Positions 1-11,077 of a stretch of 64,000 bases of DNA are shown here, piece by piece. Every line of letters begins with the position of its first letter. The stretch's first letter is position 1. Below the pieces are notes generated by a model. The model was given only the letters and a program-made list of their open reading frames with translations, searched no databases and had not been told where the DNA came from. A program made the translations under genes and the position numbers. Origin of the DNA: DATLLN01 sp963797175 (GTDB lineage: Bacteria; Actinomycetota; Thermoleophilia; Gaiellales; JAICJC01); contig CAWCOL010000007.1 in assembly GCA_963797175.1 (NCBI GenBank), positions 1 through 64,000 of the forward strand, written 5' to 3'.

Positions 1-404
1 CCGATCTTGCCGGTCCCACGGGTCAGCAGCCCGACCGCCGCCTCGAACGCCTCCCGGTCCACCCCGGCGCCCATCGCCGACAGATCGGCACGGGCGCGCG
101 CCGCCACCGCGTCGATCACGTCCACCTTGCCGCCCGCGCCGTCGGCGTCCGCCGCCGCCGAGAGCCGGGCCACCGCCTCGTCGCGCAGCGCCTCGTGCAG
201 CTCGCTGAACCCGGGGAAGCCGACCCGTACGGCGAAGCGGACGACCGCTGCCTTGCTGACGCCGACCTTGGTCGCCAGCGACTCCGCCGTCTGGAACGGC
301 GCCTCGGCATAGTGTCGAGCAGCTGAGCGCGCGATCCGCCGGTCGTTCGGCGAGAGGTCGTCGAGGTGGGCGCGGACCCGAGCCGCGACGTCGGGTCGAC
401 TCAC
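1..404 (-). CDS. RpiR/MurR-family transcriptional regulator, N-terminal part (runs off the left edge)
   Basis: Read on the minus strand from a GTG at 402-404; the frame stays open to the window edge, so the C-terminal half is missing. The visible 134 residues begin with a helix-turn-helix of the RpiR type: a helix with LSPNDRRIAR, then AESLATKVGVSKAAVVRFAVRVGF, which is the family's signature recognition segment, here split over residues 40-65. RpiR proteins pair this domain with a SIS sugar-phosphate domain, which would lie outside the window. It follows the iclR remnant by about 24 bp in the same direction. A role in sugar-phosphate or glycerol control is inference from family and location. 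Confidence 0.8.
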   Translation of the reverse strand, partial: MSRPDVAARVRAHLDDLSPNDRRIARSAARHYAEAPFQTAESLATKVGVSKAAVVRFAVRVGFPGFSELHEALRDEAVARLSAAADADGAGGKVDVIDAVAARARADLSAMGAGVDREAFEAAVGLLTRGTGKI

Positions 405-427
405 CCCGGATCGTACTGGCGACCGGG

Positions 428-1178
428 TCACCGGCCGCCGGCCAGGTGGCGCGCCGAACTCACGCGAGACGCGCGAGCGGCGTCGGTGACCGCAGCCACC
501 AGCGCCGTCTGGTTCGACCGCTGGACCAACCGCTCCGCCGGACCGGAGAGGCCGATGGTCCCCACCGTCGCCCCGCCGGTCGAAACGGGGCCGCCACCCG
601 GCGTCGCCGATCACCGCCTCCTCGCGCTCCGGCGCGTATCCGCGCCCCCGTACCTTCTCGAGCTGGTGTGCGCGGCGCCGCCGGTGACGGTACGGCCGGT
701 CAGCTTGACGGCGGGCCGGCAAGCAGCTCGGCCTCCAGCTCGGCGACGAACGCCAGCAACGCCTTGCCAGGGGCGCTGGCGTGGAGCGGTAGCACCGCGC
801 CCACCTCCAGGATCTGCAGGCTGTTGTCCGGACGGAACACATGGTGGACGATCAGCACGCCCAGGCCGTGAGGCACGCCGACCCGGACGGACTCGCCGGT
901 GTGCTCGGCGAGCCGCTCCGACCAGCGCAGCGCCCGCGACCGCAGCTCGCTGGTGTCCAGGTAGCTGTTGCCCAGCCGGAGCAGCGTCGCGCCCAGCTGG
1001 TACTTGTCGGTCTCCGGGTCATGCTCGACCAGCCCGTGCGCCTCGAGCGTCCGGAGCAGGCCGTGGACCGTGCCCTTGGCCAACCCCAGCTGGTCGGACA
1101 GCTCGCTGACTCCCAGTCGGCGGGGCCGCCGCCCAGGGCCTTGAGAATGTTCGCCGCCCGCTCGACGGACTGGATCAT
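428..1178 (-). pseudogene. IclR-family transcriptional regulator, multiply frameshifted
   Basis: Starts with ATG at 1176-1178 (MIQSVERAANILKALGGGP). The winged-helix part (GVSELSDQLGLAKGTVHGLL) then continues in a second frame from about 1130, and the effector domain (HGLGVLIVHHVFRPDN, LHASAPGKALLAF) follows in that frame. After about 730 the conserved tail is spread over further frames, including a QLEKVRGRGYAPEREEAVIG segment and a final stretch TVGTIGLSGPAERL ending at 428. The total span equals a normal 250-residue IclR protein. At least five single-base losses, mostly in G/C runs, are needed. This is either a decayed gene or poor local sequence. It probably controlled the divergent dhaM and the glpF-dhaK operon. 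Confidence 0.75.
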
Positions 1179-1195
1179 GATCTCTCGGGGTCGTC

Positions 1196-1231
1196 ATTGC
1201 CGAATGCTGTTCGACAATGTAGAATAGCCCG
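1196..1231 (+). promoter_or_regulatory. dhaM promoter with IclR-type operator
   Basis: A -35-like TTGCCG (1197-1202), 17 bp spacer and -10-like TAGAAT (1220-1225) lie just before the GTG start of dhaM at 1232, so the transcript would be leaderless. Overlapping the -10 is a 15-bp near-palindrome, TTCGACAATGTAGAA (1210-1224), which closely resembles the perfect TTCGA-N5-TCGAA repeat in front of the aquaporin gene at 6358-6372. Its position between divergent iclR and dhaM fits repression by the IclR protein. Operator function is inference. Confidence 0.55.
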
Positions 1232-1632
1232 GTGTCCACGGACGGAGAGTATGTCGGAATCGTCCTGGTGTCGCATAGCGGGGCGATCGCCGACGGCCTG
1301 CGCACCCTGCTGCGGCAGTTCGCGGACGAGCGCGTGCCGATCGTGGCGGCCGGAGGGACGGTCGACGGCGACCTCGGCACCGACGGCGGGCGGATCGCCG
1401 ACGCGATCGTGCGCGCAGCCGGGGAGGCCGGCGCCGTGGTGCTGATGGACATGGGAGCGCCGTCCTCTCGGTGCGCCACGCGCTGGACGAGGTCGGAGAC
1501 GTGCAGGTCTCGATGGCCGACGCGCCGCTGGTGGAGGGCGGTGTCGCCGCCGCCGTCGCCGCATCGTCGGGCGCGGCGCTGGCCGCCGTCACGGAGGCAG
1601 CCGAGGAGGCCCGGAATGTCGGCAAGCTCTGA
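1232..1632 (+). CDS. dhaM: PTS-dependent dihydroxyacetone kinase phosphotransfer subunit DhaM (EIIA-Man-like domain only), one frameshift
   Basis: DhaM passes phosphate from HPr to ADP held by DhaL. The GTG-started N-terminus shows the EIIA-Man-like pattern VGIVLVSHSGAIADG with the phosphoryl histidine in SHS, then AAGGTVDGDLGTD and VLMDMG. At 1455/1456 one C appears to be missing: restoring it continues the protein as AVLSVRHALDEVGDV through to VGKL and a stop at 1630-1632, giving 133 residues, the normal length of this domain. Without it the reading frame runs on into the overlapping ptsH. Unlike E. coli DhaM there is no fused HPr or EI domain; these are separate genes here. Confidence 0.8.
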
Positions 1633-1894
1633 GCAGGTCGCCGAAGCCGTCGCGAACGTCCCCGCCGGTGTCGCGCTGCACGCGCGGCCGGCAGGCATCG
1701 TCTCCCGCGAGGCGATGGGCTTCGCGTCGGCGATCACGCTGATCGCCGGGGAGCGCCAGGCCGACGCAAAGTCGGTGCTGCGCGTGATGGCGCTGGGCGC
1801 CGAGGGCGGCACCACCGTCGTGATCCGGGCCGAGGGCGAGGACGCCGCCGCGGCGGCAGCCCGCATCGCCGAACTGATCGACCACCTGGCCTGA
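1616..1894 (+). CDS. ptsH: HPr family phosphocarrier protein
   Basis: 92 residues. The phosphorylatable histidine is His22 in GVALHARPAG, and the Ser46-equivalent lies in ADAKSVLRVMALG (Ser53), so both regulatory positions of HPr are kept. Start ATG at 1616-1618 overlaps the restored dhaM end by 17 bp, so the two are probably translated together. With PtsI on the opposite strand at 2136-3806 it completes a PEP to EI to HPr to DhaM relay. No sugar-specific EII permease is in the window, which suggests the relay is dedicated to dihydroxyacetone, although genes outside cannot be excluded. Confidence 0.9.
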   Translation: MSASSEQVAEAVANVPAGVALHARPAGIVSREAMGFASAITLIAGERQADAKSVLRVMALGAEGGTTVVIRAEGEDAAAAAARIAELIDHLA

Positions 1895-1913
1895 CCGCGC
1901 CGGTGTCCGGCAC

Positions 1914-1938
1914 GGGGTCTGGCACCGTGCCAGACCCC
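1914..1938. repeat. 25-bp perfect palindrome, GGCAC family
   Basis: Half site GGGGTCTGGCAC, centre C at 1926, then the exact reverse complement. It sits between the convergent ends of ptsH and ptsI, together with a partial copy (GTGTCCGGCAC) at 1903-1913. It could act as a bidirectional terminator stem or be a REP-like element. The same family recurs at 2047-2071 and 6625-6659. Confidence 0.8.
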
Positions 1939-2046
1939 GATCACAGCCGATCCGTCGCTCCGCGACGATCTGGGGTCGAGGCCGTGACAGATCCGGGACA
2001 GGAAGATTCCGGTCAACCATCAGGGTTTGCGAACGGTGCCCGGTAC

Positions 2047-2071
2047 GGTGTCCGGCACGGTGCCGGACACC
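2047..2071. repeat. 25-bp perfect palindrome, GGCAC family
   Basis: Half site GGTGTCCGGCAC, centre G at 2059, then the exact reverse complement. It lies in the 241-bp space (1895-2135) between the convergent ptsH and ptsI genes; no coding sequence was recognised in that space. It closely resembles the palindrome at 1914-1938. Confidence 0.8.
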
Positions 2072-2135
2072 AGACACGGCCGATCCGGAGTTCCGTGACG
2101 TTCCGCTGACGAAGCCGTGACCGGTCCTGGAGGCG

Positions 2136-3802
2136 TCAGCAGCGCCGCGCGAGCGGGGCCGCCAGGGCGGCCACTGCCCCGGCCGACCGCGAACGGAGCG
2201 CCTCGGCGGCGACGGCCGCGGCCCGGCCCGAGTCGAGCAGGCGCACGCGTCGGCGCACGTCCGCGACGCGAGCGGCGCCCACGGACAGCGCGTCCACGCC
2301 CAGCCCCACCAGGAGCGGGAGAGCAATCGGGTCGCCGGCGGCCTCCCCGCACACGGTCACCCGCCTCCCGCGCTGGTGGGCCGCCTCGACGGCCAGGGAG
2401 ATCAACCGCAGCACGGCCGGGTGGTGGGCGACGGCGAGGTCGGCCAGCCGCGGATCCTCCCGGTCGGCCGCCATCGTGTACTGGACGAGGTCGTTCGTGC
2501 CGATCGAGAAGAAGTCGGACTCGTCGGCGATGGCGCCGGCCGAGACCGCCGCCGCCGGCACCTCGATCATCGCTCCCAGCGGCGGCAGCGGGGCGTGGCC
2601 CGCGGCGGCGCGCATCGCGTCGCGGACGAGACGCACGTCGTCGGCACGCGCCACCATCGGCACCATCACCGACAGCTGGCACCCACGCGATGCCTCCAGC
2701 AGCGCGTCGAGCTGCGCGGCCAGCGCGTCCGGCGCATCCAGCAGCAGTCGCACCCCGCGCGGACCGAGCACGGATCCGTGACCCTGCTCGCGGAGGAAGG
2801 GCGGCGTCTTGTCGCCGCCGAAGTCGAGCGCGCGGACGGTCACCGGACGTCCGTGCAGGTGACGCAGGATCGGATCGAGCGCCGCGACGTGCTCCTCGCG
2901 GTCGGGCCAGGCCGACGCCCCCAGGAAGGGCAACTCGGTGCGCAGGAGTCCGACGCCCTCGGCGCCCGCCTCCAGGCCCGCGACCACCTCGGCCTCGGTG
3001 GCCGCGTTGCACAGCACGACGATCCGGCGCCCGTCCGCCGTCACGGTTGGATCGCGGTCGGCGCCCGCCCTGCGTGCGGTCCGCGCCGCCTCCATCTCGG
3101 CCCGGGCCGCCGTCCGCACCTGACCGTCCGGGTCGACCGTGACCTCGCCGCGGTCGCCGTCCACCACCACGTGGCGGCCGTCCCGCACCTGGAGCAGATC
3201 CTCCCCCGCGCCCACGACCAGCGGGATCCCCAGCGATCGGGCGACGATCGCGGCGTGCGACGTCGCGCCACCCCGCGACAGGGCAATCCCCAGCACCATC
3301 GCGGGATCCAGCCGGACGACGTCCGCCGGGCCGAGCTCATCGGCCAGCAGCACGAACGGCGCGTCGGGCCCGGAGCCGTTGACCCGCGGCGCTGCCAGTT
3401 CACGCGCCCGCCTGGCGACCGCTCGCACGTCGGCGGCGCGCTCACGCAGCAGCTCCTGCTGGAGCGACTCCAGCTCGGACGCCATCTCCTCCGCCGCCCG
3501 CTCGATCGCGGACGGTGCCGACCGGCCCCCGGCGATCTCACGCTCCACCGCCGCACGCAGCTCGGGGTCGCCCGCGATCAGCTCGCCGGTGGCGACGATC
3601 TCGGCCTCCTCGACCCGCCCGTCCTCGCGCAGGCGCTCGGCAAGGCCGCCGAGCTCGTCTGCAACCGCTTCCAGGAGGCGACGCGCCCGTTCGGGCTCGT
3701 CGGCCGCCGGCTCCCCGCCGGTGTCGGCGCTGGCCGCCGGGCGCAGCCACGACAGTCCCACCGCCCGCCCGGGAGCCGCCGGAACGCCGCTGATGACCAC
3801 GG

Positions 3803-3806
<4 letters not shown>
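2136..3806 (-). CDS. ptsI: Phosphoenolpyruvate-protein phosphotransferase (PTS enzyme I)
   Basis: 556 residues, the usual size of EI. It autophosphorylates from PEP and phosphorylates HPr. The N-terminal HPr-binding and swivelling domains carry the active histidine at His184 in SRGGATSHAAIVAR. The C-terminal PEP-binding barrel shows GVGLLRTELPF, SVMVPMV, SIGTNDLVQYTMAADR and the proton-donor cysteine in VTVCGEAAGDP. GTG start at 3804-3806 overlaps the dhaL stop by 4 bp (GTGA), so it is the last gene of the glpF-dhaK-dhaL-ptsI operon. This placement argues for a dihydroxyacetone-dedicated role. Confidence 0.93.
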
Positions 3807-4435
<629 letters not shown>

Positions 4436-4446
4436 CGCAGCTCGTT

Positions 4447-5469
4447 CTACGTGCCCCAGCGCAGCGCCGGGGTGTACACCGGAGCATCCCACAGCTCCTC
4501 CAGCTCACTGTCAAGCTCGAGCAGGGTGAACGATGCGCCGGCCATCTCCAGGCTGGTGATGTACGGCCCGACCAGGCTGCGGCCGATCTCGATGCCGCGC
4601 TCGCCGAGCAGCTTGCTGAGCTCACCGAACAGCAGGTAGAGCTCGAGCGCCGGCGTGCCACCGAGGCTGTTGACGAACGCCAGCACGCGCGAGCCGGCCT
4701 CGAGGCCGAGGTCGTCCAGGATCGGCGCGGCGATCTGCTCGGCCACCTCGGCGGCGGTGCCCAGCTGGGCGCGCCTGCGACCGGGCTCGCCGTGGATGCC
4801 GACGCCCAGCTCGATCTCGCCGGGGTTGATCTGGAAGATGGGCGAGCCCGCGGATGGCGGCGTGCAGGACGAGAGCGCGACGCCGAAGCTGCGCGAGCGC
4901 TCGTTCACCCGTCGGGCAACGGCAGCCACCTCGGCCAGCGGGGCGCCACGCTCGGCGGCCGCGCCGGCGATCTTCTCGAGCAGGACGGTCGCACCGGTGC
5001 CGCGCCGTCCGGCCGTGTAGAGGCTGTCCTCGACCGCGACGTCGTCGTTTACCAGCACCGTCTCCACCTTCACGCCGTCGTCGTCCAGCAGGTCGGCGGC
5101 CAGCTTGAAGTTGAGGACGTCTCCCGTGTAGTTCTTGACGATGTGCAGCACCCCGGCGCCGCCGTCCGCTGCGGCGCTGCCCGCCACCATCTGGTCGGGC
5201 ACGGGCGACGTGAACACCGCGCCGGCACAGGCAGCGTCGAGCATGCCCAGCCCGACGAAGCCGCCATGCAGCGGCTCATGGCCCGAGCCGCCGCCGGACA
5301 CCAGCGCAACCTTGCCGCTGACCGGTCCGCCGGCCCGCAGCACGACCTGGTTGGCCGCGTCGACCCGCACCAGGTCGGGGTGCGCGGCGGCCAGTCCGGC
5401 CAGCGACTCCGGGACGACATCGGCGGGATCGTTCAGGAACTTGCTCATCAGATGTTCAGCAGTGCTCAA
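4447..5469 (-). CDS. dhaK: Dihydroxyacetone kinase substrate-binding subunit DhaK
   Basis: 340 residues. It binds dihydroxyacetone covalently as a hemiaminal through His226 in GVGIHGEPG. The substrate pocket motif SGGGSGHEPLHGGFVG (His64) and the KNYTGDVLNF segment (Asp117) are present. The chosen TTG start (5467-5469) has GGAG five bases upstream; an internal ATG at 5446-5448 would match the shorter N-terminus of most homologues but has no visible ribosome-binding site. Second gene of the operon, 37 bp after the aquaporin gene. Confidence 0.93.
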   Translation of the reverse strand: MSTAEHLMSKFLNDPADVVPESLAGLAAAHPDLVRVDAANQVVLRAGGPVSGKVALVSGGGSGHEPLHGGFVGLGMLDAACAGAVFTSPVPDQMVAGSAAADGGAGVLHIVKNYTGDVLNFKLAADLLDDDGVKVETVLVNDDVAVEDSLYTAGRRGTGATVLLEKIAGAAAERGAPLAEVAAVARRVNERSRSFGVALSSCTPPSAGSPIFQINPGEIELGVGIHGEPGRRRAQLGTAAEVAEQIAAPILDDLGLEAGSRVLAFVNSLGGTPALELYLLFGELSKLLGERGIEIGRSLVGPYITSLEMAGASFTLLELDSELEELWDAPVYTPALRWGT

Positions 5470-5506
5470 CGGTGCTCCATTCTCGAGCCGGGGCTACAGG
5501 ATGCCA

Positions 5507-6289
5507 TCAGGCCGTGACCTCGGACGCATCCGGGTCGGGCCGCGTGACGGCGTGGGCGATCGGGCGCTCGACACGCCGTGGCGTTGCGAGCACGTCATAC
5601 GCGAGCGCTCCCAGCGCGGCGCCGGAGAGGTCGGCGACGATGTAGAGCCAGGCCTGATCCCAGAACGTCGTCAGACCGGCGAACGTGGCGGTCACCATCG
5701 TGCCCAGGTAACGGGCCGGGTTGATGGCGGCGCCGGTCTGCGGGCCGACGGTGATGATCACGCCGATCACGATCAGGCCGATGACGAGGCCGGCCAGCAT
5801 GTCCGGCGACCGCTTGTCGACAATGCCGAGGATGACGAACATCAGGATCGCGGTGCCGACGGCCTCGTTCAGAAAGGCCGAGAACACGCTGGTCGGATCG
5901 GCGTAGCTGATCACGCCGACGCCGGCCTGCTTCACCTTGTCGCCGAACACGCCCCAGATCGTGAGCCCGCCGACGATCGCCCCGACGACCTGCGCCCCCA
6001 TGTAGGGCAGGGCCTCGGCCGGCGGGAACCGCCGGGTGACCAGCAGGGCGAACGTGACCGCCGGGTTGATGTGGCAGCCCGACACCTTGCCGATCGAGTA
6101 CACCATTCCGACCACCGCCAGCCCGAAGGCCGTCGCGATCGCGAACAGCTCGGCGCCGGTGAACGGTGCGCCGCCCGCGCCACCGCGGGCCAGGAACAGG
6201 GCCGGGACAGACCCGGCGCCGACGAAGACGAGCACAGCCGTTCCCAGCGCCTCGGCCATCAGCCTCTGCGCGAACGAATGCTCATTCAT
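5507..6289 (-). CDS. MIP-family aquaporin / probable glycerol facilitator
   Basis: 260 residues, six membrane segments and the two half-helices with NPA boxes: SGCHINPAVTF and GAAINPARYLG. Start ATG 6287-6289 follows a strong GGAGGAG site. The residue after the second NPAR is Tyr, whereas E. coli GlpF has Asp there, so pore selectivity cannot be read from sequence. Being first in an operon with DhaK, DhaL and EI, it most likely lets glycerol or dihydroxyacetone into the cell. A TTCGA-N5-TCGAA operator lies upstream. Confidence 0.88.
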   Translation of the reverse strand: MNEHSFAQRLMAEALGTAVLVFVGAGSVPALFLARGGAGGAPFTGAELFAIATAFGLAVVGMVYSIGKVSGCHINPAVTFALLVTRRFPPAEALPYMGAQVVGAIVGGLTIWGVFGDKVKQAGVGVISYADPTSVFSAFLNEAVGTAILMFVILGIVDKRSPDMLAGLVIGLIVIGVIITVGPQTGAAINPARYLGTMVTATFAGLTTFWDQAWLYIVADLSGAALGALAYDVLATPRRVERPIAHAVTRPDPDASEVTA

Positions 6290-6339
6290 GACCGCTCCTC
6301 CTTCGGAGTCGTACCCGCAGCTTCGCGGGCCCTCGGATC

Positions 6340-6390
6340 CTCTGCATTCGACCATCATTCGATAATGTCGAACACTGTTCGGCGAAGGTA
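6340..6390 (-). promoter_or_regulatory. Operator cluster before the glpF-like/dhaKL/ptsI operon
   Basis: A perfect inverted repeat TTCGATAATGTCGAA occupies 6358-6372. Half sites flank it: ATTCGAC at 6346-6352 and TTCGGCGAA a few bases to the right. Read on the minus strand, TGTTCGACATTATCGAAT matches 14 of 18 bases of the site in front of dhaM. IclR-type regulators often bind such TTCG-rich palindromes, so this is probably the second site of the local IclR protein. Confidence 0.55.
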
Positions 6391-6399
6391 GCACACCCA

Positions 6400-6695
6400 T
6401 GCGGGCCCTGTCAATGCATCGGCGAGCCGTGCCGGACACAAGCTCCGGCACGGACTCCGGCACCATGCCCGGCACCTTCCGTGACACTCGTGCCAGGTGT
6501 CACGGCGGCCGGCACACAGCACCGATCGGCCCAACCAGGCGGCCTTCCGTGCCAACTCCGTGCCAACCGGTCACGGCACCCGCGCGGCCTTACCACGTAG
6601 TGGAAGTCCTCCGGCACCGACTCTGGCACCACCTCCGGCACCGTGCCGGAGTCGGTGCCCGGTTCGGTACCGGAGTCGAGCTGGCCCACAACGAC
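6400..6695. other. Non-coding stretch rich in GGCAC/GTGCC motifs
   Basis: Between the operator region and the clpC terminator there is no convincing gene. The sequence holds many scattered copies of CCGGCACC, TGCCGG and GTGCCAAC, including a nested hairpin at 6625-6659. Open frames here are short and of low-complexity composition typical of repeat DNA. Confidence 0.6.
6625..6659. repeat. Nested palindrome of the GGCAC family
   Basis: The inner part, 6633-6651, is a perfect 19-bp palindrome with half site CTCCGGCAC around C6642. It is enclosed by GGCACC (6625-6630) and its complement GGTGCC (6654-6659). The whole could fold as one hairpin. It belongs with the elements at 1914-1938 and 2047-2071. 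Confidence 0.75.
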
Positions 6696-6738
6696 GAGAG
6701 GGGCGGGCTCCCAGTCGTTCCGGGAGCCCGCCCCTCTC
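6696..6738 (-). terminator. Strong hairpin terminator downstream of clpC
   Basis: A perfect 17-bp stem: 6696-6712 pairs with 6722-6738 (arm GAGAGGGGCGGGCTCCC), with a 9-base loop. It starts 13 bp after the clpC stop. There is no clear U-tract, as is common in very GC-rich actinobacteria. Confidence 0.8.
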
Positions 6739-6750
6739 AGAGCGTCGTGG

Positions 6751-9315
<2,565 letters not shown>

Positions 9316-9444
9316 TCCTCGTGCCCTCTTTCGGTCAGTCTCGCTCTCGATTGCGTCTGTTTCGGCGAATGCCTGAATCCGGCTCGTCAAATCGCCCGCA
9401 TCGCGGAGGAGATGACGTTCCGGTGTTGGGAATGGACGGCTACG

Positions 9445-9453
9445 AGTATACCA
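9445..9453 (-). promoter_or_regulatory. Extended -10 promoter for clpC
   Basis: On the minus strand TGGTATACT forms an extended -10 element (TGnTATACT). No good -35 is visible. Transcription would begin near 9438, leaving an untranslated leader of about 120 bases before clpC. Confidence 0.5.
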
Positions 9454-9586
9454 CCCGGTCCTCGCTGCTCCTCTCCGCGCGAAAGCGCGTCGTGGCCTCC
9501 TTTTCGGCGGGTCGGGGCGACCACTTGAGCGATTCCTCTCGAGCCAATTTCTGGCAATCGCCCGCGGGATGCGCAAGGATGTACGC

Positions 9587-9832
9587 ATGCGCTACCGGGT
9601 GGAGCACTTCCGCGCCGTCGAGAGCCCCGACGCACCGCTCGGATACGCGTACACACCCACCGGCCGCGTGGACGAGGTGGACGCCCATGACGAGGCCGAC
9701 GCGGCCGCGGCCGTGCTGGTCTTCGACGAGACCGAGGATCCGGACGAGCCGGTCGCGTTCGATCCCGGCAACGGGCTGTACGCGATCCCCGGCGAGGACG
9801 AGGCCGTCCGCGTCGTCGCCCTCTCGGGCTGA
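9587..9832 (+). CDS. Small hypothetical protein
   Basis: 81 residues. I do not recognise the family. The ATG at 9587 is preferred to one six codons earlier because AAGGA lies seven bases before it. The protein is acidic, with no membrane segment or cysteine, and it has alternating short beta-like stretches (RYRVEHFRAV, AAAVLVFDE). It stands alone between divergent clpC and the convergent cupredoxin gene. Confidence 0.6.
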   Translation: MRYRVEHFRAVESPDAPLGYAYTPTGRVDEVDAHDEADAAAAVLVFDETEDPDEPVAFDPGNGLYAIPGEDEAVRVVALSG

Positions 9833-9837
9833 GCCCA

Positions 9838-10470
9838 TCAGGACAGGGTCACGGAGGCGACCGGCGACCAGCCGGACTGACCGCCGGAGAGCTTGACGAG
9901 CCGCGCGCGGAACGTCCACGCGCCGGCCGTCCCCAGGGCGCTCTTCAGGCTCTGCGTGGTGGTGTGCTTGAGGCCCTTGAAGGTGTGGAATGCCGTGTCG
10001 CCCGGCCCCTTCGCCTGAACGTCGAAGGCGAACCCGGCCGCGGGCGCGGCCGCCGACCAGCGCACGGTGATCTGCGTCGTCGGGCTGCCCGTCGCCGGTG
10101 TTGCCAGGATCGGCACCTTGACGACGCCAGTCATGCCCAGCGAGACGTGGATCGAGCACTCGTAGTGGTAGGTGCCGGCGGACGGGAAGGCGTGCGTGAA
10201 CTCCTCGCCCAGCGTGGAGATGCCGGAGTCCCACAGCGCCATCGCGGTGCTGTCGGTGGTGGTGTGACCGGCGGCGTTGAAGTGCCACTTGACGCTGTCG
10301 CCCTGCGCGACCTTCACGGTCGCCGGCGAGAAGCGCAATCCGAGGGCACCGCCGGCGTTCACGGTCTTCGTCGCGGCCCGAGCGTGGTGCGCACCTGCGC
10401 CGGACGCCGCCGGCACCGCGACGGCCACGGCAACGGCTGCGACCGCGGCCCCGATCAGCCATCCCCTCAT
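9838..10470 (-). CDS. Secreted cupredoxin (blue-copper) protein with C-terminal fibronectin-III-like domain
   Basis: 210 residues. A signal peptide (MRGWLIGAAVAAVAVAVAV, cleavage after about residue 32) is followed by a plastocyanin-like fold. Type 1 copper ligands are all present: His69 in AAGHT, Cys105 and His108 in YHYECSIH, Met113 in LGMTG. The remaining ~90 residues (PTTQITVRWSAAAP to the end) look like a fibronectin-type III domain. It probably carries electrons or binds copper outside the membrane; its partner is not identifiable here. ATG 10468-10470 was chosen because it begins the signal peptide. Confidence 0.85.
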   Translation of the reverse strand: MRGWLIGAAVAAVAVAVAVPAASGAGAHHARAATKTVNAGGALGLRFSPATVKVAQGDSVKWHFNAAGHTTTDSTAMALWDSGISTLGEEFTHAFPSAGTYHYECSIHVSLGMTGVVKVPILATPATGSPTTQITVRWSAAAPAAGFAFDVQAKGPGDTAFHTFKGLKHTTTQSLKSALGTAGAWTFRARLVKLSGGQSGWSPVASVTLS

Positions 10471-10519
10471 GCGCGCCACGCTATCGCCCGGATCCGGGTC
10501 GTGCGGTAAGCTCGCGCAC

Positions 10520-11071
10520 GTGGAAACCGTCGGCTTCACCCGCATGTCCGAGGGCACGCGCGAGGACTACGAACTGCTCGACCGCTACGAGGAGCAGTTC
10601 AACGCCGAGCTGCCCGACCGGCTGCTGCGCGCCCTCGACGGGCTGAAGCAGTCGCTGGCCGGCTACAAGGTGAGCCGCTACGAGCACTCGCTGCAGTCGG
10701 CGACACGCGCCCACCGCGACGGCCGCAGCGAGGAGTACGTGGTCGCGGCGCTGCTCCACGACCTCGGCGACGAGCTGGCGCCGCACACCCACGGCGAGAT
10801 GTCCGCGGCGATCATGAAGCCGTTCATCGCCCCCGACATCTGCTGGATCGTGGGCCACCACGGCGTCTTCCAGATGTACCACTACGGCCCGCTCACCGGC
10901 GACGACCCGAACGCCCGCGACCGCTTCCGGGACAGCCCGTACTTCGACGGCTGCGCCGAGTTCTGCGCGCTCTACGACGAGAACTGCTTCGACCCGAGCT
11001 ACGACTGGGAGCCGGTCGAGTTCTTCGAGCCGATGGTGCGGCGGGTCTTCGCCGCGCCGCGCTACCTGTAG
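10520..11071 (+). CDS. HD-domain protein (phosphohydrolase / inositol-oxygenase-like fold)
   Basis: 183 residues from GTG 10520. Metal-binding motifs of the HD superfamily are visible: SRYEHSLQSATRA, then VVAALLHDLGDE and a further HTHGE and GHHGVF. This pattern is shared with small HD proteins found near phosphonate or aldehyde metabolism genes; the substrate is unknown. An alternative ATG at 10544 exists, but the residues before it (VETVGFTRM) match the start typical of related proteins. Monocistronic, divergent from the cupredoxin gene. Confidence 0.75.
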   Translation: METVGFTRMSEGTREDYELLDRYEEQFNAELPDRLLRALDGLKQSLAGYKVSRYEHSLQSATRAHRDGRSEEYVVAALLHDLGDELAPHTHGEMSAAIMKPFIAPDICWIVGHHGVFQMYHYGPLTGDDPNARDRFRDSPYFDGCAEFCALYDENCFDPSYDWEPVEFFEPMVRRVFAAPRYL

Positions 11072-11077
11072 AGACCC

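Noticed and set aside
4436..4492. Longer DhaL starting within dhaK
   Set aside because: The extra residues are antilogous to nothing in the family and overlap dhaK; the ATG at 4435 gives the usual N-terminus before the metal-binding loop.
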